A DNA stretch of 64,000 nucleotides from Prevotellamassilia timonensis. Lineage in GTDB: Bacteria; Bacteroidota; Bacteroidia; Bacteroidales; Bacteroidaceae. The notes under the pieces are model-generated. The model ran no database searches, had not been told where the DNA came from, and saw only the letters and a program-made list of their open reading frames with translations. The translations under genes and the position numbers were made by a program. This document shows, in pieces, positions 33,764 through 42,625 of this stretch (positions are counted from its first letter, which is position 1; each line of letters starts with the position of its first letter). The stretch spans positions 567,109-631,108 of the forward strand of contig NZ_LT629844.1 of NCBI RefSeq assembly GCF_900106785.1, given 5' to 3'.

Positions 33764-34645
33764 TTATTTGAAAGAGATGTAGGGTGCAAGCCGTTTGAAG
33801 TCGTTCTGCGTAAACTCTTTGTAGAGTTGTAAGTCGCGCCATGAGCGTATGGCGCCATATTGGCGTATATGTGTAACGATGATTTTGGTCTGCTCATAGC
33901 TCAGATACGGGTGGCGCACCAGTTGCTTGAATGTGGCGTGGTTAATACGCAGTTGTCTGGGTTTGTCAGTCTTGTCAAGCACAAACCAACGTGTAATGCC
34001 GGCTGGCAAATCCTCAATTTCGCCAATTTGGCTGGTGCTCACAAAGCCGCCCAGACGTTCGCGGTAGTTCACAATCTTGCGTGCATAATACGAGCCAATG
34101 CCCGGTATGTGTTTCAAGGCCGTTGTGTCGGCAGTGTTGGCAGGCAAAGTTGCGCCTTCGGCAAATTTCTCAGTCTTTGGTCGCGGCTCGTGTTCATAGT
34201 TGCTTTGCCACTCAGCACGTTCATATACCTTGCGCTTGTCAGCTTCGGCTATGCGTACATACGGGCGTAACTGTTCAAATTGAGATTTTGACAGACCATA
34301 GAGCCTTTGCAGGTCGTCGGCTGAGCGCCAACGTCCCCCTTTGCGCCTGTACTTAAGCATGTTGCTCACTTGCCACGGTTTCAGGCCGAGACGGCATAAT
34401 GTGGCCGAATCGGCATGGTTCGGGTCAAATGGAAAGGGAGTAAGTTCTATTTCATTGCCCCTTCGGTCGTGTGAGGTATGGGCGTTCCATTGGTGCTGAA
34501 GGGTTGTGAGAGCTTCGTTGTCGGCCTCGGGTAGCTCATCTTTGTCGTCGTGGCATCGTAATACCACGAGTGATATACACACACCGATGGCCAGCATCAG
34601 TGTACACAGAACCATGACACGTGCCTCCTCCTTGGATATAGACAT
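33764..34645 (-). CDS. Membrane-anchored ComEA-like helix-hairpin-helix protein
   Basis: The 293-residue protein has one N-terminal span (VMVLCTLMLAIGVCISLVVL, about 10-29) and three helix-hairpin-helix units. They are FDPNHADSATLCRLGLKPWQ near 73-92, NTADTTALKHIPGIGSYYA near 170-188, and RINHATFKQLVRHPYLSY near 232-249. The second is closest to the ComEA consensus. Such domains bind DNA non-specifically, and ComEA acts in DNA uptake. Whether this protein does is unknown. A TAACTTTG box at 34658-34665 is a possible promoter. Confidence 0.8.
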   Translation of the reverse strand: MSISKEEARVMVLCTLMLAIGVCISLVVLRCHDDKDELPEADNEALTTLQHQWNAHTSHDRRGNEIELTPFPFDPNHADSATLCRLGLKPWQVSNMLKYRRKGGRWRSADDLQRLYGLSKSQFEQLRPYVRIAEADKRKVYERAEWQSNYEHEPRPKTEKFAEGATLPANTADTTALKHIPGIGSYYARKIVNYRERLGGFVSTSQIGEIEDLPAGITRWFVLDKTDKPRQLRINHATFKQLVRHPYLSYEQTKIIVTHIRQYGAIRSWRDLQLYKEFTQNDFKRLAPYISFK

Positions 34646-34678
34646 ACACAGAACTTACAAAGTTAAACAAACGGCCGG

Positions 34679-35812
34679 TCACTTGTGGCTGCCTCCGTAG
34701 CTGTACCACCACCAATAGGTTTCGCCATACGAGTAGCGCAGCATGTTAGTGCGAACGGTGCGGTCGGGTATAGAGTCGGCCATATCGGTATAATCGCGAT
34801 AGTTCGCCTCAATGTTGCTGTCGGTATAGAACACCTTGGGCTGTGTGCGCGTGCGTTGGTACAGTATGAGCGCTTGTGCAAAATAGCGTGGCAGTTTGCT
34901 CTGCGCCACCTCGGTGGGGTAATAGTAGACAATCTCTTTGGCAAACAGGTCAAGTTTGCGTTCGAGCAATAAAGCACACAGGTAGTAGTCAGCAGCAGCG
35001 GTGTGCTTGCCATCTCCCATGAATGCTGACAGCCAGGCACAGCGGTGCAAATAGGCAAGGGCACCCTCGTTAGCATGGCGCCGGCTGCCCAATAGCCTTT
35101 CAAGTTTCGATGCGGGCAGCAACAGTTGTTGGTAATTGTCAGTTGGCAGCAGTAGCAGACTGGCGGCACCACCGGCTGGCACCATTTGGCTGAACACCTC
35201 GTCGCCCAACCCCTTTTTGTGTGTGGTGGCCATCAGGTAACAACGCATGGCAAACAAGCGGTGTGAGGTGGCATACGACTTGTCGCCCACCTTGTAAGCG
35301 CGTTTGGGGTGCTTGGATTGTAGCGCTTGTGCTGTACGCAATTCGTAATGCTGCAAGTCGGTCACGCCGTTGCCCACCCCCACATACAGGCAAAGCAGCA
35401 ACATTTGCACTGCAAAGAATTGAAAGTTGACGCCGAACGTCTGTGGGGTGATGCGTGAACGGTGGCGCAGATGCTTGTCGGTTATCATCAGCAGCCATGC
35501 CAGCACAAGGCCCCCGGCAGCCAGCAGTAATTGATGCCATACTGTAGTAAAAGCCATACCAACCCCAGCTGTGGCCAGCCATGCCACGATGGCGTATGCC
35601 ACGATGACAGGTTTGTGCCAGTGTGCCAACAGTTTTTCAGTCAAGCACAACACCAGCAACAGCACACCAGTTGCAACCAGGGCCATAGTCCAGGGCCATG
35701 GTTCGACAAAATGTCCGGCGACGAGGCTGAGCCAGTAGCCGCTGACGTCATACTGCGCAAATCTGAAGTAAAGCAGCAGATATATAGTAAATAGCAAGCG
35801 TTTCACAATCAA
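34679..35812 (-). CDS. Multi-span membrane protein, DUF6057-like
   Basis: The 377-residue protein has six or so hydrophobic segments in the first 155 residues (for example ALVATGVLLLVLCLTEKLLA and QFFAVQMLLLCLYVGVG). A soluble helical C-terminal half follows, with TPR-like features, ending in YGETYWWWYSYGG. This form is typical of a Bacteroidales-specific family annotated as DUF6057. I recognise the pattern, but the family number is not verified. No function is known. Confidence 0.65.
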   Translation of the reverse strand: MIVKRLLFTIYLLLYFRFAQYDVSGYWLSLVAGHFVEPWPWTMALVATGVLLLVLCLTEKLLAHWHKPVIVAYAIVAWLATAGVGMAFTTVWHQLLLAAGGLVLAWLLMITDKHLRHRSRITPQTFGVNFQFFAVQMLLLCLYVGVGNGVTDLQHYELRTAQALQSKHPKRAYKVGDKSYATSHRLFAMRCYLMATTHKKGLGDEVFSQMVPAGGAASLLLLPTDNYQQLLLPASKLERLLGSRRHANEGALAYLHRCAWLSAFMGDGKHTAAADYYLCALLLERKLDLFAKEIVYYYPTEVAQSKLPRYFAQALILYQRTRTQPKVFYTDSNIEANYRDYTDMADSIPDRTVRTNMLRYSYGETYWWWYSYGGSHK

Positions 35813-35835
35813 GCTGTTTAATTTGCAAAAAGAAT

Positions 35836-35891
35836 TATGAGGTTATAAGCCCCCTTTGTGTAGAGAATAGGAAGGACATTATAACCTCATA
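35836..35891 (-). terminator. Hairpin after secG
   Basis: TATGAGGTTATAA and TTATAACCTCATA are perfect 13-bp arms around a 30-base loop, 39 bp after the secG stop codon. Confidence 0.5.
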
Positions 35892-35930
35892 GATTTATTT
35901 GTGCGTTCAGCAACTGTCAAGTAGTACACG

Positions 35931-36269
35931 TTACTGTGCAGGAGCAGCAGGTGTGCTGGCCGGAGCCTGTGCAGGAGCAGCAGGAGCGGCAGGTGTGGTG
36001 GTTGCGGCAGGAGCAGCAGATGTTACAACAGAGTCAACATCAGACTGACGCGGTGCAAAGAAAATGGTTGCTACTGAGATTACTACCAATAGGCCGGCAA
36101 GAGTCCAAGTGGCCTTTTCGATAACGTCGGTAGTTTTGCGCACACCCATAATTTGGTTAGAGGCTGCAAAGTTCGAAGCCAAACCACCGCCTTTTGATTC
36201 CTGAATAACAACGATGAACGTAAGCAAGATGGCTACTAACACAGCCAGGATTACGAGTACTGAATACAT
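35931..36269 (-). CDS. secG: Preprotein translocase subunit SecG
   Basis: SecG assists protein movement through SecYEG. The 112-residue protein has two membrane spans (about 3-22 and 55-71) joined by the conserved loop VIQESKGGGLASNF, which fits SecG. The tail is an unusual Ala/Pro/Thr-rich stretch of about 35 residues (PAAPAAPAQAPAS), common in Bacteroidales versions. The gene closes a leftward block with lptE and the AAA+ regulator. Confidence 0.92.
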   Translation of the reverse strand: MYSVLVILAVLVAILLTFIVVIQESKGGGLASNFAASNQIMGVRKTTDVIEKATWTLAGLLVVISVATIFFAPRQSDVDSVVTSAAPAATTTPAAPAAPAQAPASTPAAPAQ

Positions 36270-36432
36270 TGTCTTATTATTTTGTTTTGTTTTTATTGAT
36301 TACTTGTTTCGTAGTCACCCACGTGTGCAGAACGTCCTGCGCATGTGCGGTGTACGTGTTACACCAGTTTGCGCAAATGCGTAGCCACAAGGCTGCATAT
36401 AATGATAAATACAACAAACATACGCAACGGAG

Positions 36433-37200
36433 TTATGCTTTTTCGTGATTTTTATTGACTATCAGCTTCTGCAAGAATCTGATTTGGTCTGCAAAGTAAC
36501 TATTTTTTTTCGGATTATTCAAGTTTACCTTGCGTATAATTTCGAGCGCCTTCTCATATCTCTGTTGTTTAATGTATATTTTGGCCAAAGTCATGGTCAG
36601 ATAGCCGTCTTCTGACGCATTGTCGGTGTCGGCATTGTCGGCAGTTTGCTCGGGTGTGTATTCAGGCTCGTCTTGCAGTTGTATGCGTTCGGGCTTTTTG
36701 TCAATAAAGTCGTCAATGAGTTCGGCGCTGCGGTCGGTCGGTTTGCTTTCGTCAGCTGCATCAGGCACGGCATCGTCGAGCTGAAGCAGAAAGGCCGCAT
36801 AGTCGCCCGTGGCATCGGCAGCAGTAGGCTGGTGGTGTGGTGCGCCCGTTGGCTTATCGTCACTTGTTGCGCTCGTCGTTCGCAGAAAGTTGTCAATGAG
36901 CGAAGCAGTGCGGTCGCCTTGTTGGGCTTGCCCCTCCTCGTCCTTGTGCAAGGGGGTAGGTTGAATTTCGTAGTTGCCGCCTTCAATCATCTTAAACAAT
37001 ACGCGTCTGTCGGGCAGGTACAAGGCAGCCCTGCGTAGTTCCTCGCCAAATTGAGGGTCGTGCAGTAAGAACAGATTTTTCAGGAACAAGAGCCGTGCAG
37101 CCTGATAGTACGGATATTTGGCCACGAGCTCGCGGAGCGCGTAGAGAGTATCCTTGTTCAGTTGTTCAGGGTGAGCTATGAGTTCGGCTATAGTTTCCAT
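36433..37200 (-). CDS. Conserved hypothetical protein with C-terminal TPR-like helices
   Basis: The 255-residue protein begins METIAELIAHPEQLNKDTLYALRE, has a helical N-terminal domain (about 1-85), a long acidic, Asp/Thr-rich linker (about 90-190) and a C-terminal TPR pair (LAKIYIKQQRYEKALEIIRKVNLNNP, given here as the region near 207-232). I chose ATG 37200 because the upstream extension is a proline run of poor quality. It lies between lptE and secG, an order I recall from other Bacteroidales. The function is unknown. Confidence 0.75.
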   Translation of the reverse strand: METIAELIAHPEQLNKDTLYALRELVAKYPYYQAARLLFLKNLFLLHDPQFGEELRRAALYLPDRRVLFKMIEGGNYEIQPTPLHKDEEGQAQQGDRTASLIDNFLRTTSATSDDKPTGAPHHQPTAADATGDYAAFLLQLDDAVPDAADESKPTDRSAELIDDFIDKKPERIQLQDEPEYTPEQTADNADTDNASEDGYLTMTLAKIYIKQQRYEKALEIIRKVNLNNPKKNSYFADQIRFLQKLIVNKNHEKA

Positions 37201-37333
37201 TGATGTGTAAAAAGAAGTGGTTCGTGAGGTGTGGAAATCCTTCGGGGGCGGTGGGGGTATCAAACATTGGCGTCAACAATGTGCGAGCCTGTTAAACAGC
37301 CAGTTTGTACCACTTGTTGGTTCGTGAGCCTGT

Positions 37334-37846
37334 TTACCAGTCAGCCACGGTGGCATTAAATATTTGGTCGCACAAGTCCTTAACCATTTCGGTTACAAGA
37401 GTTTCTTGCACTGCGGTCAACTGTTGCGTCGAGTCGTATTGGCTGGTGGCCGTAAACTGCTTTTCCCACTTTTGGTTCGTCTTGGCATTTTCAAAGCGGA
37501 TATTCACCGTAATGCGCAGTTGCACTTGCGAGGCATAACCATCGGCCGATATGCCTTTGTTAAACTGGTCGTAGTTTACAATCTCGCCAGCCACGTGCAA
37601 GTCGCCTCCGCGTTTAACCAGTTTCAAGCGTGTTTGGTTGGCATAGACGTCCTGCAACTTGTTGTTGAGAATAGCCTCCATTGGTGCCCAACCATAAGGT
37701 GCACGATTGACTATTTTGTCAATCTGTATAGTCTTTATCACGTCGTAGTTGATGCTCGTCCCCGTAAACTTGTAACTGATGCTACAAGCCGTCAGTGCGC
37801 AAAGCAGCAACATCGGCACAATAATTTGCAGCGTTTTGCGTATCAT
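37334..37846 (-). CDS. lptE: LptE-family lipoprotein
   Basis: LptE works with LptD to place lipopolysaccharide in the outer leaflet of the outer membrane. The 170-residue protein has a lipoprotein signal with Cys21 in LTACSISY and the family's motif YKFTGTSI. The remaining alpha/beta fold includes VQLRITVNIRFEN and a C-terminal helix. The ATG overlaps the stop of the AAA+ regulator (ATGA), so the pair is coupled. Confidence 0.82.
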   Translation of the reverse strand: MIRKTLQIIVPMLLLCALTACSISYKFTGTSINYDVIKTIQIDKIVNRAPYGWAPMEAILNNKLQDVYANQTRLKLVKRGGDLHVAGEIVNYDQFNKGISADGYASQVQLRITVNIRFENAKTNQKWEKQFTATSQYDSTQQLTAVQETLVTEMVKDLCDQIFNATVADW

Positions 37847-39126
37847 TCTAATCCGTATTCCTTTATTTTGCGATAGAGTGTGCGTTCCGATATGCCCAGT
37901 TGGTCGGCAGCCACTTTGCGTCGGCCGTTGCTCATGTCGAGGGCGCGTTTTATCATGTCGCGTTCCAAGTCGTCGAGCGACTGCGGCATTTTAGCTTTGC
38001 CCGTATCAGTTTCGGCGGCAGGCACATTGCCATCGGCTGGTTTTGCCGGTTCGTCGTCTTTCACCTCCTCGGCCTCCCAATACGCTAAATCTTGTGCGCC
38101 GTCCTCAGCAAATTTTACAGTGTGGTCCTGGTCTTCAAGAATCAGGTTGTTAGGCTTAGCCACACAGTCCGCTGCAGCATGGTCACTTCCGTTGCGTTGT
38201 TCGCTGACGTAACGTTTGAGTTCGTTCACTTCGCGTCGCAGGTCAAACAATATTTGGTACAATATTTCGCGTTCGGCCTCAAAGCTGTGCGTGTCCTTAG
38301 CGGGCTCGCCCACCATGACTATTTGTTTGCTGTGTGACTCAGATGGCAAGTAGCGGCTCAGCACCTCAGGGGTTATTTCGCGTTCTTCGGCCGTTACGCT
38401 CATGTTCTCGGCCAGATTTTTGAGCTGTCGCACATTGCCGGGCCACGAGTAGCTAACGAGCATGCGTTGAGCCTCGGGCGTCAGTCGTACGGCGGGCATC
38501 TTATACCTTTCGCTCATGTCGAGCGCAAACTTTCTGAAGAGCAGTGCGGCATCGTCGCCACGTTCGCGCAGTGCGGGCACCGCAATCGACACCGTGTTAA
38601 GTCGGTAGTAAAGGTCTTCGCGGAATTTGCCTTCGGCTATGGCTTTCTCCATATTTACGTTTGTAGCCGCCACAATGCGCACATCAGTTTTGCGCACCTC
38701 GCTCGAGCCTACGCGTATGTATTCGCCTGTTTCGAGCACACGCAGCAAACGTGCTTGTGTTTGCAAGGGCAGTTCGCCCACTTCGTCAAGAAAGAGCGTA
38801 CCGCCGTTTGCTGCGGCAAAATAACCTTCGCGTTGGTCCACAGCTCCGGTGAAAGCCCCCTTTTCGTGTCCGAACAACTCCGAGTCGATAGTACCTTCGG
38901 GTATGGCGCCACAGTTTACGGCAAAGTACTTCTTGTTCTTGCGCAAACTGTGGTCGTGAATGATGCGAGGAAAGGACTCTTTGCCCACACCATTCTCGCC
39001 CACCACCAACACCGAGAGGTCGACAGGGGCTATTTTCAGCGCTATTTCTATGGCACGGTTCAGTGCCTCACAGTTCCCCACTATGCCATAACGCTGTTTG
39101 ACGCGTTGAACTGCAGAATTGTCCAT
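37843..39126 (-). CDS. Sigma-54-type AAA+ transcriptional activator without receiver domain
   Basis: The 427-residue protein begins directly with the AAA+ domain: Walker A GENGVGKE (43-50), the sigma-54 contact loop GAFTGA (90-95), Walker B GGTLFLDEVGE (108-118) and an Arg finger region RFREDLYYRLN. A long linker with a coiled coil (about 290-330) and an acidic part precedes a Fis-type helix-turn-helix (RRKVAADQLGISERTLYRKIK). There is no receiver or sensor domain, so its input signal is not evident. Three tandem repeats with -7-like boxes precede the gene. Confidence 0.9.
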   Translation of the reverse strand: MDNSAVQRVKQRYGIVGNCEALNRAIEIALKIAPVDLSVLVVGENGVGKESFPRIIHDHSLRKNKKYFAVNCGAIPEGTIDSELFGHEKGAFTGAVDQREGYFAAANGGTLFLDEVGELPLQTQARLLRVLETGEYIRVGSSEVRKTDVRIVAATNVNMEKAIAEGKFREDLYYRLNTVSIAVPALRERGDDAALLFRKFALDMSERYKMPAVRLTPEAQRMLVSYSWPGNVRQLKNLAENMSVTAEEREITPEVLSRYLPSESHSKQIVMVGEPAKDTHSFEAEREILYQILFDLRREVNELKRYVSEQRNGSDHAAADCVAKPNNLILEDQDHTVKFAEDGAQDLAYWEAEEVKDDEPAKPADGNVPAAETDTGKAKMPQSLDDLERDMIKRALDMSNGRRKVAADQLGISERTLYRKIKEYGLE

Positions 39127-39151
39127 TGTTGTTTTTAGTAAAAAATGAAAT

Positions 39152-39370
39152 GCGGCCTATTTTGTGCAAAGATAGTGCAAACCGAGAGCAGAGATACAAG
39201 TTTACTTGTAATCTTTGCCGAGGTGCCGCCTATCTTATGCAAAGATAGTGCAAACCGAGCGAAGAAAGTCAAGCTTGCTTGAACTTTCTTCCGAGGTGCC
39301 GCCTATCTTATCTAAAGATAGTGCAAACTGAGCGAAGAAAGTCAAGCTTGCTTGAACTTTCTTCCGAGGT
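39152..39370. repeat. Three tandem 73-bp repeats upstream of the AAA+ regulator
   Basis: Units start at 39152, 39225 and 39298, spaced exactly 73 bp, with a partial fourth at 39371. Each has GCCGCCTATCTT, then GCAAAGATAGTGCAAACCGA and an internal hairpin (GAAAGTCAAGCTTGCTTGAACTTTC type). On the minus strand each contains TATCTTTG, which fits a -7 box. Units 2 and 3 are more alike than unit 1. Confidence 0.88.
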
Positions 39371-39419
39371 GCCGCCTATCTTGCAGCTAAAAAGTTGAAA
39401 AACGTTCACATCAGGTTAC

Positions 39420-39995
39420 TCAGCGCAGTTCGTCAGCGCTGATACCCATGGCCGACATAAGCGAGTAACCCAAAATTTCAGTCTTAAAGCCCTGTCCCAT
39501 TACGGGTTCCATGGCAAAGAGTGTGATATCTTTGCCATCGGTGTTTTGGCAGATGTCCACCATGCCTTTACCATACGACTGCGTGTCGCCAACCACTAAG
39601 AGCTTTTCAACCTCAGCAGCATCGGCTAGCATGGTGAGCGATTGCAGGAAAAACTCGTCGCTGCGCACCACATCCTCCACAGGAAATGCAAACAAGCTAA
39701 AATGCCCGAGATTGTCGTCGAACGAAAGGCCGTTCAAGTCCTCGTCAAAGCGCGAAGGCTGAAAATGCTCCAAAGCCGCTTTTTGTTTGGCGTGCAGCAT
39801 GTGCACCTGCACCTCGTTATGCCCAGGGCGCAAAGCACCATCGAGCAACACGCAGTCAAGCCAGTGGCAAAGGTCGGCCTTGGCTATGCTGCGGCCAATC
39901 ATGCGGCCAAAATTCAATGTCAAGTCAGCCGCCACCCGGTCAAGGTAGTCGGCGTCAACCAGCACCACCACAGGTGCCCATTTACTATTTTGCAT
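39420..39995 (-). CDS. Uncharacterised protein (DUF6621-like), possible NYN/PIN-type fold
   Basis: The 191-residue soluble protein starts with VVVLVDADYLDRVA, an Asp-containing strand as in NYN/PIN nucleases, and later shows LLVVGDTQSYGKGMVD, a second Asp-rich strand. A third pattern (LDCVLLDGAL) sits between them. This layout suggests a metal-dependent nuclease-like fold, but I cannot confirm catalytic residues. The gene follows the S4 RNA-binding gene by 14 bp, so an RNA-related role is plausible. Confidence 0.55.
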   Translation of the reverse strand: MQNSKWAPVVVLVDADYLDRVAADLTLNFGRMIGRSIAKADLCHWLDCVLLDGALRPGHNEVQVHMLHAKQKAALEHFQPSRFDEDLNGLSFDDNLGHFSLFAFPVEDVVRSDEFFLQSLTMLADAAEVEKLLVVGDTQSYGKGMVDICQNTDGKDITLFAMEPVMGQGFKTEILGYSLMSAMGISADELR

Positions 39996-40009
39996 AAGTG
40001 TGTAAAGTG

Positions 40010-40429
40010 TCAGTCTTCGTCAAAATCAAAATCATCGTCCATAAAGACAGGCGTGTCCTCGGCAAATTCGTCGAGTGCGCGGCGGTCTTTTTTGGTTGGG
40101 CGTCCGGTACCGCGTGCGCGGCCCACAAATCCGCTGATACGGCTCATCTCAAGCAGTTCGTACTGCTCGGGCTTTGTGATGTTTTCGAGCACATCGGGCA
40201 GGAGTTTTGCCCCCACACGCTTCTCAATGGCCTGCTTTACGCGGAAAGTGTAGGTAATGGGCGACTTCTTGACCGCCACCTCGTCGCCAGCCTTAACTGT
40301 GCGCGAGGGTTTGGCCTGAGCGCCATTGATGCTGACGCGCCCGTTCTTGCAGGCGTCGGCAGCCAGAGTGCGTGTTTTGTAAATGCGTGCGGCCCACAGC
40401 CATTTGTCCAATCGGGCTTCCATTGTCAT
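40010..40429 (-). CDS. S4-domain RNA-binding protein (Hsp15-like)
   Basis: The 139-residue protein has an N-terminal S4 domain with [20 protein letters not shown] and [20 protein letters not shown], as in Hsp15, which binds 50S subunits carrying nascent chains in Escherichia coli. The basic middle ([17 protein letters not shown]) is followed by a strongly acidic tail. The start overlaps the pth stop (ATGA), placing it with peptidyl-tRNA hydrolase, which acts on the same kind of stalled products. Confidence 0.87.
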   Translation of the reverse strand: MTMEARLDKWLWAARIYKTRTLAADACKNGRVSINGAQAKPSRTVKAGDEVAVKKSPITYTFRVKQAIEKRVGAKLLPDVLENITKPEQYELLEMSRISGFVGRARGTGRPTKKDRRALDEFAEDTPVFMDDDFDFDED

Positions 40430-40989
40430 TTGTTGTTAAACTGGTTCATGGCTATGTTGATGCCCGCCAGGCAGAAAGTCTTTACCGCCTCGCCAGCCAC
40501 CTTCAAGCGCTCGTCCATGGTCTTCAAGTCGTCCTCGCCGAACTCGCCGAGCACGTAATCCACCTGTCCACCACGCGGAAACTCATTGCCTATGCCAAAA
40601 CGCAGGCGTGCATACTTTTGGGTGCCGAGCACTGAGGCAATGTGTTTCAAACCGTTGTGGCCGCCATCGCTGCCGCTTGGCTTGAGACGCAAGTGCCCAA
40701 AGGGCAGTGAAAGGTCGTCCACCACCACGAGCACGCGCTCAACGGGCACTTTCAGCTCATTCATCCAGTAGCGCACGGCATTGCCCGACAGGTTCATATA
40801 AGTTGAGGGCTTGAGCAGGGTGAGCGTCTGGTTCTTTACCTTGAGTGTGCTGACAAAGCCGTAGCGCTTGTCGTCGAATGTTACGCCGCCTGCCGATGCA
40901 AGTGCGTCAACCACCATAAATCCTATGTTGTGACGGGTGCGGGCATATTCATCGCCAATGTTGCCCAGCCCAACTATCAAATAATTCAC
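40426..40989 (-). CDS. pth: Peptidyl-tRNA hydrolase
   Basis: Pth releases peptides from peptidyl-tRNA shed by ribosomes. The 187-residue protein has [21 protein letters not shown] with the catalytic His20 and Asn10, the DDLSLPFG block with the assisting Asp near 93, and GGHNGLKHI near 109. Length and start are standard. It follows rplY in the same direction, the common rplY-pth order, although a GGGTTAAC repeat of 167 bp is inserted between them. Confidence 0.95.
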   Translation of the reverse strand: MNYLIVGLGNIGDEYARTRHNIGFMVVDALASAGGVTFDDKRYGFVSTLKVKNQTLTLLKPSTYMNLSGNAVRYWMNELKVPVERVLVVVDDLSLPFGHLRLKPSGSDGGHNGLKHIASVLGTQKYARLRFGIGNEFPRGGQVDYVLGEFGEDDLKTMDERLKVAGEAVKTFCLAGINIAMNQFNNK

Positions 40990-41012
40990 GTTTCAGATAA
41001 GTTATACCCATT

Positions 41013-41179
41013 GGCCGAATTATTGGTTAACGGGTTAACCAGTAGACAGGTTAACAAGTAAGTATGTCCTGCTCTATTTGTGGTGTTAATGACAAATAGA
41101 TAAGGAATGTAAGAGCACTTGGTTAACCGACCTGTAAACCGGCTAAATCGTTAACAAATTCCGCCAGCGCGTTGGTTAT
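41013..41179. repeat. GGGTTAAC-family inverted repeat between pth and rplY
   Basis: Starts near GGTTAACGGGTTAACCAGTA and ends ATTCCGCCAGCGCGTTGGTT then ATATAA. The centre (CTATTTGTGGTG...GACAAATAG) differs from the copies at 21250 and 49782, while the arms are alike. Confidence 0.7.
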
Positions 41180-41340
41180 ATAAGGCCCAGTGTGCAGAAT
41201 TTTAGGCGTGAGGCTTTTGGGGTAATATGATGAGGCTACCCATCGTTATTTAGTCGGCTAACCGTGCCCTCAGGGGGGCGCCATCAATAGCCTTGATGCC
41301 CAAAGCTTCAGAGCGTGTGTCGTACACAGAGCCAAAACGC

Positions 41341-41415
41341 ATTAAGGGTCGAGCGCAGGCCAGCGGCCGAAACGAAAATTGCGGCACGTTATCACCTTTA
41401 CGCTCAACCCTTAAC
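41341..41415 (-). terminator. Possible hairpin after rplY
   Basis: TTAAGGGTCGAGCG and CGCTCAACCCTTAA are 14-bp arms with one mismatch, separated by 45 bases. It lies shortly after the rplY stop. The long loop weakens the terminator reading. Confidence 0.35.
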
Positions 41416-41433
41416 GGTGTTGAATGTTATAAA

Positions 41434-42039
41434 TTATTCAGCGGCGGCAGCGGCAGCAGCGGCAGCACCCATAGCGGCACGTGTCATCTTAACTGCGCAT
41501 ACGATAACTTCCTTCGGAGTTACCATTTCGAGGCCTTCGTAGTGCAGGTCACCAGCCTTGATAGTCTTGCCAAGGTGGAGTGAAGTTACGTCAACGTAGA
41601 GCTTCTCGGGGATTTGATCGTAGAGGGCGCGTACATTGAGCTTACGAACCATCATCATCAAGCGACCACCGGCGCGTACACCTTCGGCCAAGCCCTTAGC
41701 CTGAACGGGAACACCCATTACGATAGGCTTCTCAGCATGTACTTCGTAGAAGTCAACGTGCAGCACGTTATCCTTTACAGGGTGGAACTGAACTTCCTTG
41801 AGCACAGCCTTGTGGTCTTCGCCATCGATGTTGATGTCGATGAGGTAGATGTGGGGAGTGTAGATGAGCTTGTTGATTTCCTTCTCGCTAACTGAGAAGT
41901 GGATAGCTACGGGAGCGCCCTTCTCGTCCTTCTTCTCACCATAGATTACGCAAGGAACGTTGCCATTCTTACGGATTTCTTTAGTAGCCTTCTTGCCAAG
42001 GTCAGTACGTGCAGTACCGTTGATTGAAATTTGCTTCAT
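41434..42039 (-). CDS. rplY: 50S ribosomal protein L25 (CTC form)
   Basis: L25 binds 5S rRNA. The 201-residue protein has the N-terminal L25 fold (MKQISINGTARTDLGKKATK, then VPCVIYG) and the C-terminal TL5/CTC beta domain (PVQAKGLAEGVRAGG near 115). The tail is a poly-alanine stretch, MGAAAAAAAAAE, coded by a GCN triplet tract that may vary in length. A consensus promoter lies about 155 bp upstream, leaving a long leader. Confidence 0.93.
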   Translation of the reverse strand: MKQISINGTARTDLGKKATKEIRKNGNVPCVIYGEKKDEKGAPVAIHFSVSEKEINKLIYTPHIYLIDINIDGEDHKAVLKEVQFHPVKDNVLHVDFYEVHAEKPIVMGVPVQAKGLAEGVRAGGRLMMMVRKLNVRALYDQIPEKLYVDVTSLHLGKTIKAGDLHYEGLEMVTPKEVIVCAVKMTRAAMGAAAAAAAAAE

Positions 42040-42195
42040 TGTTTTGTTAATTAGTTGTGTTACTCTAAATTAAGTTTTAACCCTCATGGCATCGCGTCTG
42101 CGCACCAAACGCTGCAACGTCACGGGGCTTTTTATTTCGCTTAATTCGCCATCACACGTGAGGCATCATTATGCCTGTGCAGGACAAATCGGGTG

Positions 42196-42227
42196 CAAAA
42201 TTACGTATTTTTTGCCTAACGGCCAAA
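42196..42227 (-). promoter_or_regulatory. Consensus promoter of the rplY-pth operon
   Basis: On the minus strand TTTG (42227-42224), 20 bases, TAATTTTG (42203-42196): an almost perfect Bacteroidota promoter. It yields a leader of about 150 nt with a small hairpin (GTGAGGCATCATTATGCCT region, 42159-42177), possibly regulatory. Confidence 0.65.
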
Positions 42228-42238
42228 CTGCAAGTGGC

Positions 42239-42625
42239 TTAAAATTCAACATCGAGTTTGAAGCCGTTGTCACTTTCGCTTTCGCAGCCGGCAAAGTCGA
42301 GGCTGTTCTCCGTTTCTGTCCATTCTCTGCTGCGCCTGTTTTCGGGTGCGTTGGCCTTGGTGAACTCGGCTGCATCGTTAAGGGCAACCATAAACTTTTC
42401 GAGGTCCTCGCGATATAGAAAAATTTTATGTTTTTCGAATGTTGGGTGCAGTGCATTATTGTTGACATCTTTCAGCCTCTTGCTTTCGGTCATTGACAGG
42501 TAGAACTCTCCTTTGCGGTCGCGTTTTACGTCTATATAATATATGCGTTTGCCAGCTTTTACCGTTTTAGAAAAGAGTATTTCATTGTCTGCACCATCTT
42601 TGTAGTGTCGTTGTCTGTCGTCCAT
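42239..42625 (-). CDS. DUF3276 PUR-domain nucleic-acid-binding protein
   Basis: The 128-residue protein matches the Bacteroidota and spirochaete PUR-alpha-like family DUF3276. It has ILFSKTVKAGKRIYYIDVKR, then EFYLSMTESKR and the C-terminal HKIFLYREDLEKFMVAL, the beta-beta-beta-beta-alpha PUR unit. Members bind single-stranded DNA or RNA. The acidic tail (about 100-128) is disordered. It is monocistronic. Confidence 0.88.
   Translation of the reverse strand: MDDRQRHYKDGADNEILFSKTVKAGKRIYYIDVKRDRKGEFYLSMTESKRLKDVNNNALHPTFEKHKIFLYREDLEKFMVALNDAAEFTKANAPENRRSREWTETENSLDFAGCESESDNGFKLDVEF

Noticed and set aside
39152-39370. CRISPR array
   Set aside because: The units are directly adjacent 73-bp tandem repeats without unique spacers, and no cas gene is nearby.
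41180-41433. tRNA or other stable RNA gene between pth and rplY
   Set aside because: No T-arm GTTCRANNC sequence or cloverleaf was found; only one weak hairpin is present.
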